This document shows positions 1 through 5,684 of a stretch of DNA of 7,421 bases, in pieces (within the stretch, counting starts at the first letter, position 1; the number at the start of each line of letters is the position of its first letter). Position numbers and translations under genes: made by a program. Under the pieces are notes generated by a model that saw nothing but the letters and a program-made list of their open reading frames with translations, did no database searches and was not told where the DNA came from. Origin of the DNA: an uncultured Desulfobacterales bacterium (GTDB lineage Bacteria; Desulfobacterota; Desulfobacteria; Desulfobacterales; UBA11574); assembly GCA_937925895.1 (NCBI GenBank), contig CALANC010000083.1, forward strand, positions 1-7,421. Direction: 5' to 3'.

Positions 1-98
1 CTCCATCCGTAAGTGAACCCTAAAGCGATCAATATCAGAGGTACAGAAAAATAAAAATATATTTTTTTATAAATAATTCTAGCAATATTTCTCTTCAT
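1..98 (-). CDS. Possible N-terminal fragment of a membrane protein (partial, runs off left edge)
   Basis: An open frame starts with ATG at 98 and stays open for 32 codons to the window edge. An in-frame stop lies two codons upstream, so this ATG is the first possible start. The translation begins with a basic stretch (MKRNIARIIYKK) followed by aromatic and hydrophobic residues (YFYFSVPLILIALGF), the usual look of a cytoplasmic tail leading into a first membrane helix or an uncleaved signal anchor. Base composition changes from very AT-rich near the start to balanced toward the edge, as at the start of a gene. No good Shine-Dalgarno is seen, only a weak GAAG-like stretch, and AT-rich DNA easily gives Ile/Phe/Tyr/Lys codons by chance. 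It would lie downstream of the sulfur-carrier gene on the same strand. Function unknown; existence uncertain. Confidence 0.33.
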   Translation of the reverse strand, partial: MKRNIARIIYKKIYFYFSVPLILIALGFTYGW

Positions 99-183
99 TC
101 TTCAACCAATTTATTAATAAAAAGAAGATCTATGGTAACATTATCCTACTAAACATCTAGTGCCACTTTGTGGTGTTGTCAAT

Positions 184-477
184 CTATCCCCCTGCTGCAA
201 TGGGGAAAATAACGATCTTGCTTGGTTGGCGTATCTTGATTTCTTTTAACCGGGGATAGGTGATGATTTTTCCATTGAGGGTATAAAAGAAAATATTGTC
301 AGGGGCTCCATCTGCATTGAGAAGGGTTTTTCGAAACTGCTCGTCGTGACGGTTTGCCAGATGAACAATAACGTCGGCAAATGGTGTCCCTTTATCAACA
401 TCAAAGATGATGTCGGTTTCAGGAACCGACCAGGTAAGAAAACCTTTCAGTTGTATATGTACGGGAACACGATCCAT
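184..477 (-). CDS. MoaD/ThiS-family ubiquitin-like sulfur carrier protein
   Basis: The 97-residue protein has the size and pattern of a beta-grasp sulfur carrier. It has an N-terminal strand (VHIQLKGFL), a helix around residues 31-43, an Asn-Gly turn at 68-69, a strand near the end (KIVIFPI) and the C-terminal AAGG with Gly96-Gly97 as the last residues. In MoaD and ThiS the terminal glycine is adenylated by a MoeB/ThiF-type enzyme and then carries a thiocarboxylate used to build molybdopterin or thiazole. Its neighbour is an AOR-family enzyme that needs a tungsto- or molybdo-bispyranopterin, so a role in dithiolene sulfur transfer for that cofactor is the best inference. ThiS-like, cysteine-synthesis (CysO-like) or tRNA-thiolation roles are not excluded. 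No activating enzyme is in the window. The gene is transcribed divergently from AOR, 141 bp apart. The start has only a weak purine-rich site upstream. Confidence 0.82.
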   Translation of the reverse strand: MDRVPVHIQLKGFLTWSVPETDIIFDVDKGTPFADVIVHLANRHDEQFRKTLLNADGAPDNIFFYTLNGKIITYPRLKEIKIRQPSKIVIFPIAAGG

Positions 478-507
478 GGGCGCCTGTCCTAATCTGCTTG
501 CTTTTTC

Positions 508-536
508 TTGACAATTCCGAGCATTTTAATTTAGAT
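508..536 (+). promoter_or_regulatory. Candidate sigma-70 promoter for the AOR operon
   Basis: A perfect TTGACA lies at 508-513. With a 17 bp spacer the -10 position is TTAGAT (531-536), matching three of six consensus bases. Transcription would start near 543 and leave a leader of about 75 bases before the AOR start. The -35 is strong and the -10 weak, which would fit a promoter that needs help or is repressed by a factor bound at the overlapping inverted repeat. Assigned by eye only. Confidence 0.4.
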
Positions 537-550
537 GGCCTAACATTAAA
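525..550. promoter_or_regulatory. Imperfect inverted repeat, possible operator between divergent genes
   Basis: The left arm TTTAAT-T-TAG (525-534) is mirrored by the right arm CTA-AC-ATTAAA (540-550) around a five-base centre, ATGGC. Nine base pairs match, with one or two unpaired bases in each arm. It covers the -10 region and expected start point of the candidate AOR promoter, in the only intergenic space shared by the sulfur-carrier gene and the AOR operon. That is a typical place for a repressor site controlling both directions. AT-rich DNA produces such dyads by chance, so this remains a candidate. Confidence 0.28.
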
Positions 551-605
551 TTACAATCTTTGCCAATAGAAATTCCTTAATAAAATTACCTTTATCATAA
601 ACAAC

Positions 606-611
606 GAGGAG
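606..611 (+). promoter_or_regulatory. Ribosome binding site of AOR
   Basis: GAGGAG lies seven bases before the ATG at 619. This strong Shine-Dalgarno fixes the AOR start. Confidence 0.85.
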
Positions 612-618
612 AAAACAG

Positions 619-2382
619 ATGCATGGATTTTATGGCAGAATTTTAAAAATCGACTTGAATGAGAGCAAATTCGAAATTGAGAAACCAGATGATGAAGTAT
701 TAAAAAAATATCTGGGGGGTAAAGGTCTGGCGTCACATCTCCTTTATGAACTCAATCCTCCGGGAATCGATCCCTTGCACCCGGACAATTGCTTTATTTT
801 TGCCACCGGTCCTGTGACCGGCAGCAAAATTTGGGGGGGGTCCCGTTATGGTGTCTATACCAAATCTCCCCAAACAGGTTTTTATTCGGAATCCTATTCA
901 GGCGGTAAGGTTCCGGAAGCCATCGATTCTACGGGTTATGATGCCATTGTGATCCGGGGCCAATGCGCCAAGCCGACCGTTTTAGAGATCCATCCGAACG
1001 AGGTGAACTTTCACGATGCAGCAGATCTCTGGGGCAAAGAAAGCTATGAAACCGAAGATGAAGTTATTAAACGTTACAGTCGTTCAGATCGCGGTTTTAA
1101 AAAAGCAGGTGCCATCGTCATCGGACCGGCTGCCGAAAATCTGGTCCGCTTCTGTGTGATAAAAAATGATACCTGGCGATCAGCAGGCCGAACCGGTGTG
1201 GGTACGGTCTTAGGTGCCAAGCGAGTCAAAGCCATCGTCTTTCAGGGTGACCAAAGACGACTGGTTCATGATCAGGAGGCTGTTCGAACTTTGGCAAAAA
1301 CCATTACCCGAGAGAGCAAAGACAACCCCGGAGTGAATGCTTACAAAACCATGGGAACATCCCAGCTGGTAAAAATAGTCAACATGGCCAATGCATTTCC
1401 CACCCGTTACTGGTCAGAGGGACAATACGATAAATGGGAAAATATCAGCGCCGACACCTTTCACGCCAATTGCGATGTTAAACCTCACGCATGCGCAAAA
1501 TGTTTTATGGCCTGCGGCAGGATGACAATCGTCAAAGAGGGTCGTCACGCAGGTCTCAAATTGGAAGGCCCGGAATATGAAACCATTTATGCATTTGGCG
1601 GGCTCTGTATGATTGACAGTATCGAAGAGATCGTCTACCTGAATGATATTTGCGACCGCCTCGGGATGGACACCATTACGACTGGTAACCTGTGCGCCTT
1701 TACCATAGAAGCCTTTAAGCGTGGCATAGTTGATTATCCAGTCGATTATGGCGATGTGGATGCCATCGCCAAACTACTGGACATGATTGCGCGTCGAGAG
1801 GGTATCGGTGACATTCTGGCAGAAGGAATCCGGCACGCTGCAAAAGAATGGAATCTTGAAGATATTGCTGTACATGTAAAAGGCATGGAACCCGCAGGCT
1901 ATGATCCGCGCGTATTAAAAGGCATGAGCCTTGCTTATGCCACATCAGATCGAGGCGCCTGTCACTTGAGAGCGACCTTTTATAAACCTGAACTTGCCGG
2001 TATGATCCCACCGGATCAAATCGAAGACAAAGCCGCACTTTTTGTCGACTTTGAAGACCGGCTGACGATTTTCGACACACTGGTGTTATGCCGATTTTAC
2101 CGCGATCTCTATCCATGGGATCGTTTGGGTGAAATTGTTCATGCCCTGACGGGGTTAACCTCCGATCAAAGCGCTCTGCAAGAAAAGGCAGCGGCCATAT
2201 CCACCTTGGTGCGGTGGTTTAATTTGAGAGAAGGCTTGAAGCTCGAAGATGACTGGTTGCCCAAAGCTCTCTTTAAAAAGCTTGAAAAAACCGGTCATGA
2301 AATTAAACCTGAAGAACTTACCCACATGCGAAATGATTACTACCGACTCCGGGGTTGGGATGAAAAAGGGATTCCGCAATAA
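619..2382 (+). CDS. Aldehyde:ferredoxin oxidoreductase family protein (W/Mo-bispyranopterin, 4Fe-4S)
   Basis: Members oxidise aldehydes to carboxylic acids with ferredoxin as acceptor, or run the reverse reduction, using a tungsten (sometimes molybdenum) bispyranopterin and one [4Fe-4S] cluster in the cytoplasm. The 587 residues are normal family length (the Pyrococcus furiosus enzyme has 605). The N-terminal domain starts with the usual GFYGRILKIDL and has YLGGKGLAS, ATGPVTGS and AGRTGVGTVLGAKRVKAIV (189-207). The cluster motif CxxCxxxC is at Cys292, Cys295 and Cys299, with the distant fourth ligand at Cys491 (DTLVLCRF). EGPEYET (316-322) and RGACHLRA (445-452, His449) match the active-site Glu and His regions of characterised AORs. 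The C-terminus has the common YYRLRGWDEKGIP ending. There is no signal peptide. An IlvD homologue follows 35 bp downstream, probably in the same transcript. The substrate is not predictable: AOR, GOR, carboxylate reductase and BamB-type branches share these motifs, though the length fits AOR-like enzymes better than BamB. A run of eight G (833-840) encodes Trp-Gly-Gly and leaves the frame intact. Confidence 0.95.
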   Translation: MHGFYGRILKIDLNESKFEIEKPDDEVLKKYLGGKGLASHLLYELNPPGIDPLHPDNCFIFATGPVTGSKIWGGSRYGVYTKSPQTGFYSESYSGGKVPEAIDSTGYDAIVIRGQCAKPTVLEIHPNEVNFHDAADLWGKESYETEDEVIKRYSRSDRGFKKAGAIVIGPAAENLVRFCVIKNDTWRSAGRTGVGTVLGAKRVKAIVFQGDQRRLVHDQEAVRTLAKTITRESKDNPGVNAYKTMGTSQLVKIVNMANAFPTRYWSEGQYDKWENISADTFHANCDVKPHACAKCFMACGRMTIVKEGRHAGLKLEGPEYETIYAFGGLCMIDSIEEIVYLNDICDRLGMDTITTGNLCAFTIEAFKRGIVDYPVDYGDVDAIAKLLDMIARREGIGDILAEGIRHAAKEWNLEDIAVHVKGMEPAGYDPRVLKGMSLAYATSDRGACHLRATFYKPELAGMIPPDQIEDKAALFVDFEDRLTIFDTLVLCRFYRDLYPWDRLGEIVHALTGLTSDQSALQEKAAAISTLVRWFNLREGLKLEDDWLPKALFKKLEKTGHEIKPEELTHMRNDYYRLRGWDEKGIPQ

Positions 2383-2407
2383 ACCCCTACATCGGATTTT
2401 TTACGAG

Positions 2408-2412
2408 AGGAG
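2408..2412 (+). promoter_or_regulatory. Ribosome binding site of the IlvD homologue
   Basis: AGGAG lies five bases before the ATG at 2418 and supports this start. No hairpin with a T-run separates it from the AOR stop at 2380-2382, so the two genes are likely co-transcribed. Confidence 0.85.
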
Positions 2413-2417
2413 ATAAA

Positions 2418-4097
2418 ATGGCAATCGAAAAAAAAGACGCGCACCTGCCGGATTACGCTCTGGAAGAACGCCAGACACTGACAAGGGGTGTCGGATACGA
2501 TGATGAGGCAATTGAGCGGCTGCAAATCGGCGTTGTCAGCAGTTGGGGTGAGGTCAATCCGGCGTCGATCCACCTGGACAAAGTGACAGAGGCGGTCAAA
2601 GCGGGCATTTGGTCTGCAGGCGGCACACCTCGAGAGTTTGTGATCAGTTCCATCTGTACCAGTATGGCCGGACATGACAATTACCACCTACCCCATAGGG
2701 ACTTGATTGCCGGCTACATTGAGACGGTGGCCATGACCAACCTGTTCGACGCCATGGTGTTTGTTCCCGTGTGTGACGATGTTATTCCCGGTCATCTGAT
2801 GGCGGCAGCACGGCTGAACCTGCCGTCGGTGGTCGTTACCGGCGGCTACATGAAATTAAATAAATACAAGGGACGCACCATTGACCCGTTGGGGATTGCC
2901 CCCGAGCACTTAGCGGATTTTAAAGAGGGCAAAATTAGCGAGAAAGATTTCCGCCAAATCAAAGAACGCGGATGTCCGGGATTCGGCGCCTGTCCGGTAA
3001 TGGGTACTGCCAACACCATGGCGTGCTTGGCCGAAGCTCTTGGAATGTCTTTACCTGGAAATGCTGCAACACCCGGTGCGGACTCCCGGCTCATGCGCCT
3101 TGCTTTCCAGGCCGGTCGACTGGTAGTCCAACTTCACAGAAAGGGAATCAAACCCTCTGACATTATGACTCTGGATGCTTTCAAAAATGCGGTCACCGTG
3201 TTGATGTCCATTGGAGGCTCCACCAACGGCGTGCTCCATCTGCAGGCCGTTGCTGCCGAAATGGATTTGATTATCAAACCTGAAACCTTCAATGCCATCA
3301 GCAATCAAACCCCGCTCATTTGCAACGTCGCACCGTCGGGCAGCGGTGAAAATCTAATGGTCGACCTGGACGAAGCCGGGGGGCTTCCGGCCATAATGAA
3401 AGAACTAAAACCGTTGCTGTTCACTCATGTCATCACCGTTACCGGCCAACCGCTCAACCAGACGCTGAAACTGGCACCTGCCGGAGATGGCAACATCATA
3501 TATTCACTGGATAAGCCGTTGTCAAAAAAAGGAGGTCTCATATTTTTGCGGGGCAATCTGGCACCGGGCGGGGCGTTGATTAAAAAATCAGCTGTACCGC
3601 CTGAAATGTACCAACACTGGGGACCGGCCCGGATTTTTAAGAGCGAAGAAGACGCTTGCGACGCCCTGATCTCAAACCAGCTCAATACAGGGGATGTGGT
3701 AGTGGTTAGAAACGTAGGCCCAAAAGGTGATCCCGGCATGCTTCTCTTGCAGCGGTTTCTGTGGCAACTGGCTGCAAGAGACATGCTAGACAAGATCGCT
3801 TTTATCTCCGACGGCCGCTTTTCCGGCACGAACAAAGGGTGTGCGGTGGCTCATATTTCTCCGGAGGCGGCAGACGGCGGACCGCTGGCAGTTGTTAAGG
3901 ACGGAGATATCATTGAAATCGACATTCCTAACGAAAAACTTCATATCCAAATTTCAGCAGATGAGATGGAGAAACGGCTGGCAGCGTGGAAACCTCCAAA
4001 ATCCAGAGTTGAAAAAGGTTACCTATCCATATATGCCAGGATGGCAAATACCGCTGAAAAGGGAGCTGCCCTAAAATATGGTTCTTCTCCAGATTAG
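2418..4097 (+). CDS. Divergent IlvD/Edd-family dehydratase-like protein
   Basis: The IlvD/Edd family dehydrates dihydroxy acids (IlvD, valine/isoleucine synthesis), 6-phosphogluconate (Edd) or sugar acids through an Fe-S cluster. This 559-residue protein has family length and clear signatures throughout: EAVKAGIWSAGGTPREF (58-74), CDDVIPG (119-125), CPGFGACPVMGTANTM (186-201), EALGMSLPG (206-214), GGSTNGVLHL (266-275), LRGNLAPGGALIKK (377-390) and SDGRFSG (464-470). Several usually invariant positions differ: the PCN motif reads Pro48-Ala49-Ser50, so a cluster cysteine is missing; the SDG Asp is Ile79; CDK reads Cys119-Asp120-Asp121; and the YEGPKGGPGM Glu is Val433. Cys119, Cys192, Asp120 and Ser469 remain. 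It is therefore unlikely to be ordinary IlvD, and its reaction is unknown. The frame is intact and there is no sign of decay. Its place after AOR suggests a shared pathway. Family assignment is secure; a DHAD label would be misleading. Confidence 0.88.
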   Translation: MAIEKKDAHLPDYALEERQTLTRGVGYDDEAIERLQIGVVSSWGEVNPASIHLDKVTEAVKAGIWSAGGTPREFVISSICTSMAGHDNYHLPHRDLIAGYIETVAMTNLFDAMVFVPVCDDVIPGHLMAAARLNLPSVVVTGGYMKLNKYKGRTIDPLGIAPEHLADFKEGKISEKDFRQIKERGCPGFGACPVMGTANTMACLAEALGMSLPGNAATPGADSRLMRLAFQAGRLVVQLHRKGIKPSDIMTLDAFKNAVTVLMSIGGSTNGVLHLQAVAAEMDLIIKPETFNAISNQTPLICNVAPSGSGENLMVDLDEAGGLPAIMKELKPLLFTHVITVTGQPLNQTLKLAPAGDGNIIYSLDKPLSKKGGLIFLRGNLAPGGALIKKSAVPPEMYQHWGPARIFKSEEDACDALISNQLNTGDVVVVRNVGPKGDPGMLLLQRFLWQLAARDMLDKIAFISDGRFSGTNKGCAVAHISPEAADGGPLAVVKDGDIIEIDIPNEKLHIQISADEMEKRLAAWKPPKSRVEKGYLSIYARMANTAEKGAALKYGSSPD

Positions 4098-4179
4098 CTG
4101 AGAAAGAAAGTTCGCGGTTATTAAATTTAAGCGTTTTTTAGCTTGTAATCGATTGGTAAATATTTTAAGGTTCCTCCCC

Positions 4180-4833
4180 ATGAAAATACTAGTAGCTGAA
4201 GATGATCAGACCACCCGCAGAATGTTGGAATCCGTACTTACCAAGTGTAATTACGAAGTAATCACCACCACAGATGGTGAAGAGACATGGGAAAAGCTGA
4301 AGCATCCGGATGCGCCGCAAATCGTCATCCTTGACTGGTTTATGCCGGGTATGGACGGGGTTGAAATCTGCCGAAAATTCCGGCAAGAAAATGTGACCAA
4401 ACCTGTATATATTATTTTTCTTACCGCCCGCGGCGACAAAAAAAATATCATCGAGGGACTTGAGGCCGGAGCCGACGACTATGTCATAAAACCGTTTGAC
4501 AAGGACGAACTCCTGGCTCGAATCAATGTCGGTCGTCGCATTGTCGAATTGCAAAACTCACTTATAGAAAAAGAAAAGCTCCAAGGAGTTATCGAAATGG
4601 CGGGAACCGTTTGCCATGAAATGAACCAGCCCATACAGGTAATTACCGGATATTCCGAACTCATGCTGTTGGACCTTCCAGAGGATAACCCATTATATAA
4701 AAAAATAAAGATCATCGGCGAACAAATCGATAAACTAGCGATAATAACGGAAAAACTCATGAGAGTTACGAAATATGAAACAAAGGATTACCTTGAAAGT
4801 AAAATTATTGATATCGATAGAGCATCTGAATAA
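4180..4833 (+). CDS. Response-regulator receiver fused to a lone HisKA/DHp domain
   Basis: The receiver domain (about 1-120) has the acidic pair Asp8-Asp9, the phospho-acceptor Asp52 in VILDWFMPGMDG, Thr82 and Lys104 in YVIKPFD, so all CheY-type residues are present. A short helical linker (IVELQNSLIEKEKL) leads to an H-box-like GTVCHEMNQPIQ with His146 followed by Glu and Asn-Gln-Pro, as in HisKA dimerisation domains, and a second helix to about residue 198. The protein then ends at 217 residues: there is no HATPase domain with N, G1 or G2 boxes, and none is encoded downstream. It may act as a phosphorelay intermediate, a phosphatase or a dimerising partner rather than as a kinase. ATG at 4180 is preferred over an in-frame TTG at 4153 because it begins the standard MKILVAEDD strand and has AAGG about ten bases upstream. 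The 82 bp before it, after the IlvD homologue, is AT-rich with no clear promoter or terminator. Target unknown. Confidence 0.87.
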   Translation: MKILVAEDDQTTRRMLESVLTKCNYEVITTTDGEETWEKLKHPDAPQIVILDWFMPGMDGVEICRKFRQENVTKPVYIIFLTARGDKKNIIEGLEAGADDYVIKPFDKDELLARINVGRRIVELQNSLIEKEKLQGVIEMAGTVCHEMNQPIQVITGYSELMLLDLPEDNPLYKKIKIIGEQIDKLAIITEKLMRVTKYETKDYLESKIIDIDRASE

Positions 4834-4838
4834 CCGGC

Positions 4839-5684
4839 TTATTGTACATGGTCAAGAAGTTGAATCAGGTCGGTTATAACAATATCGGCAGAAATATTTT
4901 TACAACTTGGATTGCCCTCCCTGAGCCTCAGAGATCGAGTATCCCCTGCAAAAAGAGCGGTTGAAAAACCTACGGTTTTGGCTGGATAGATGTCATTGAG
5001 CATATCATTTCCGATATAAAGCACTGAATCTGCCCTGATATCGCTGCTTTTAAGCCTTTCGATCGCTTCCCGAAACAAAAATGTTGATGGTTTTGCATAG
5101 CCAAATTTGTAGGAAAAAAAAATTAAATCAGGGTGAAATCCGAGATCTTCCATATCTGCATTTAAAAACCGGTTAAATAGGAAGGGGGTGTAAAACTGGG
5201 CATTCGAGACAACTCCCATGGGAAGATTCAAATCTTTATAAACGGATAGCATTTTTTGAAGATTCGGCATGGGGTAGACCGGGTTAAAAATCAATTCAAA
5301 TTCTGCCGCAAACGCCTTCGCAAGCTCAACATCATCATTTCCAAGAATACGCATCCATATGTGCTCTATAACAACTTCAGGGAAATCTACACCCTCTTTT
5401 TTCAGAGAATCGTGTGTCTTTTCAATGGTTCTGAACAGGTCGTCTAATATTTTCCCAGGAGAAACATCCAACCCGAATTTGAGCAGCAATTCTTTCAGGT
5501 TTTTTTTCTGCTGTGATTCTTTTTTTGCAATGCCGATATCACCTGTCCTGCTTATAAATAGGGTTCCGTATATATCAAAAAGCAAACAACGAATCTTTTT
5601 TTTTAATTTGCCGCCCGGTTTTAAATTCGTTGGGATGGGAAAAAGGGGGCTGATATATTTTGCCATCAACTCGTTATTCAACAT
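4839..5684 (-). CDS. HAD-superfamily hydrolase (DxY-type nucleophile motif)
   Basis: HAD enzymes use an Asp nucleophile for phosphate or halide hydrolysis. From the chosen start the protein has 281 residues: motif I LLFDIYGTLF with nucleophile Asp37 and Tyr39 at the +2 position, a helical C1-type cap (about 55-140), motif II VVSNAQF (Ser160-Asn161), motif III Lys in FGYAKPS (Lys198), and motif IV YIGNDMLND (Asp227, Asp231) before GFSTALF. Most HAD phosphatases have Asp at +2, while Tyr is seen in L-2-haloacid dehalogenases and some uncharacterised branches, so the reaction is open. ATG at 5684 has GGAG five bases upstream. The longer frame from 5744 adds 20 residues lying wholly inside the glycosyltransferase gene and lacks this support. 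The start overlaps the end of the glycosyltransferase by 11 bases, so the two are probably translationally coupled. A Lys-rich leader (residues 1-32) precedes motif I. A role in processing a glycosyl phosphate is plausible but unproven. Confidence 0.86.
   Translation of the reverse strand: MLNNELMAKYISPLFPIPTNLKPGGKLKKKIRCLLFDIYGTLFISRTGDIGIAKKESQQKKNLKELLLKFGLDVSPGKILDDLFRTIEKTHDSLKKEGVDFPEVVIEHIWMRILGNDDVELAKAFAAEFELIFNPVYPMPNLQKMLSVYKDLNLPMGVVSNAQFYTPFLFNRFLNADMEDLGFHPDLIFFSYKFGYAKPSTFLFREAIERLKSSDIRADSVLYIGNDMLNDIYPAKTVGFSTALFAGDTRSLRLREGNPSCKNISADIVITDLIQLLDHVQ

Noticed and set aside
51..70. AT-only near-palindrome (ATAAAAA / TTTTTAT) that could be a terminator for the sulfur-carrier gene
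   Set aside because: The stem has no G:C pairs and would be unstable, and it lies inside the possible membrane protein start. Chance is likely in such AT-rich DNA.
162..176. Short hairpin CCAC-TTT-GTGG just after the sulfur-carrier stop
   Set aside because: Only four or five base pairs and no T-run follows in the gene's direction, so it does not meet the form of an intrinsic terminator.
550..580. Possible sigma-54 promoter (TTGGCA followed by TTGT on the minus strand) for the sulfur-carrier gene
   Set aside because: The spacing between the two elements is about two bases too short and the second lacks the GC, so it does not fit a -24/-12 promoter.
833..840. Run of eight G in AOR as a phase-variation tract
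   Set aside because: It encodes the Trp-Gly-Gly of an intact coding region and the frame is unbroken; the run is short and inside a metabolic enzyme, so regulated slippage is unlikely.
1715..2116. A 133-codon open frame on the minus strand inside AOR
   Set aside because: It lies fully within the well-supported AOR gene in the opposite direction and its translation resembles no protein family; it is a shadow frame.
3425..3835. A 136-codon open frame on the minus strand inside the IlvD homologue
   Set aside because: Antisense to a conserved coding region, with no ribosome site and no recognisable domain.
4130..4145. AAGC ... GCTT around a T-run after the IlvD homologue
   Set aside because: The stem is four pairs and the T-run is in the loop rather than after the stem; not a convincing terminator.
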